Origin: JAGLCY01 sp965369705
GTDB lineage: Bacteria; Krumholzibacteriota; Krumholzibacteriia; LZORAL124-64-63
Reading direction: 5' to 3'
Length of the DNA: 18,033 nt
NCBI GenBank assembly: GCA_965369705.1
Contig: CBDURF010000061.1
Coordinates: forward strand, 1-18,033
This document shows positions 17,630 through 18,033 of the stretch, piece by piece. The translations under genes were made by a program, and so were the position numbers. Each line of letters starts with the position of its first letter. Positions within the stretch are counted from its first letter, which is position 1. The notes beneath the pieces were generated by a model. It made no database searches and had not been told where the DNA came from. It saw only the letters and a list, made by a program, of their open reading frames with translations.

Positions 17630-18033
17630 TCAGATTTGGGTTGGCGATGGCCCTCCGGTCGACATATCCGCCGATATCCCCACCGCGACTCCGCCTCCAC
17701 GATCATGCCATAATCGGTGGCAGGATGCGCAGAGAGTCACCAGGTTATCCGAATGATTGCTTCCCCCTTGCTGTCGCGACACGATGTGATGCACCTCCAG
17801 GAACCGTGTTCGCCCGCAACCAGGCGCCCGGCAGCGGTGTTTGTCCCTTGCCAACACCTCTCGCCGCACGCGGGGCGGGATTGTGGTCGTGTTCCGACCG
17901 CCGTGTTCGCAAACGGCGGCATCGCAGCGCATCCGTTCTGACTCGGCCCGACTCAACTCGCGTTCGCCCGCGTCGGTTTGCACGGTCATCCGACCGGTGG
18001 CCGCGTCTTCGTGGACATGGATCTGCACCGGCG
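17630..18033 (-). CDS. HNH endonuclease, N-terminus cut by the window edge
   Basis: The reading frame is open to the right edge, so only the C-terminal ~134 residues are present. A typical HNH nuclease domain is visible: TIPPRVRREVLARDKHRCRAPGCG, HHIVSRQQGG (the His-His pair), DNLVTLCASCHRLWHD, with zinc cysteines in CRAPGC and LCASC. The segment before it (QIHVHEDAATGRMTVQTDAGERELSRAESERMRCDA) resembles the linker of the DUF222-HNH proteins common in actinobacteria and some other phyla, so the missing part may be a DUF222-like region. Its role is unknown; such genes are often multicopy and can be mobile-element passengers, but nothing else mobile is seen here. Confidence 0.85.
   Translation of the reverse strand, partial: PVQIHVHEDAATGRMTVQTDAGERELSRAESERMRCDAAVCEHGGRNTTTIPPRVRREVLARDKHRCRAPGCGRTRFLEVHHIVSRQQGGSNHSDNLVTLCASCHRLWHDRGGGVAVGISADMSTGGPSPTQI

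Noticed and set aside
17630..18033. HNH gene as a sign of a mobile element or defence island
   Set aside because: No integrase, transposase, terminal repeats or defence partners are visible; a lone DUF222-type HNH gene is not enough.

Overview
This 18-kb window is GC-rich, densely coded bacterial chromosome. It carries a class II (B12-dependent) ribonucleotide reductase, a leucine/acyl-CoA carboxylation cluster, an OmpA-type lipoprotein (so a diderm envelope) and a series of PKD/NTF2-like lipoproteins. The gene style, with frequent TTG/GTG starts and lipoproteins opening with acidic Cys-Ser-Asp-Asp segments, would suit an uncultured FCB-type lineage such as Krumholzibacteria or Eisenbacteria. 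That taxonomic guess is weak. No rRNA, tRNA, CRISPR array or insertion sequence was seen.

Layout. 66-695 (+) is a membrane-anchored glutathione peroxidase, which converges on nrdJ (802-3744, -) across a shared hairpin terminator. A 550-bp, relatively AT-rich non-coding region (about 3745-4294) lies upstream of nrdJ. It holds several dyads, including two that resemble a tandem NrdR operator, and a perfect hairpin directly in front of the nrdJ Shine-Dalgarno. Next, all on the minus strand and read from 9331 down to 4295, comes a compact operon: carboxyltransferase (LiuB/MccB type), LiuC-type methylglutaconyl-CoA hydratase, biotin carboxylase, a separate biotin carrier protein, and a low-molecular-weight-phosphatase/ArsC-like protein. 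Its promoter (TGGACC-17-TATAAT) has a perfect inverted repeat spanning the spacer, and the leader contains a long hairpin. An OmpA/glycine-zipper lipoprotein (9467-10132, -) follows. Divergent from it are a dihydropyrimidinase/hydantoinase-like amidohydrolase and a free-methionine-(R)-sulfoxide reductase (10225-12106, +), closed by a hairpin terminator.

The right third (12193-17524, all -) is the least familiar part. A class-V PLP enzyme is followed by four consecutive lipoproteins that are paralogues of one another, with five domain copies in total. Three have one copy each; the fourth has two copies flanking a PKD domain. The domain looks NTF2-like (an opening helix ending in a D-P-D-[FY] motif) and carries a highly conserved W-A-P-F...L-F-D-R-G-Q signature. 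I do not recognise it as a named family. The window ends inside an HNH endonuclease gene.

How the parts fit: the carboxylase genes form a near-complete enzyme for the middle of leucine catabolism, with LiuA and LiuE missing from the window. The two redox proteins (GPx and fRMsr) are unlinked single genes. The lipoprotein array looks like a locally expanded surface or periplasmic family, possibly co-transcribed with the PLP enzyme. All functions are inferred from motifs read by eye; no database search was run.
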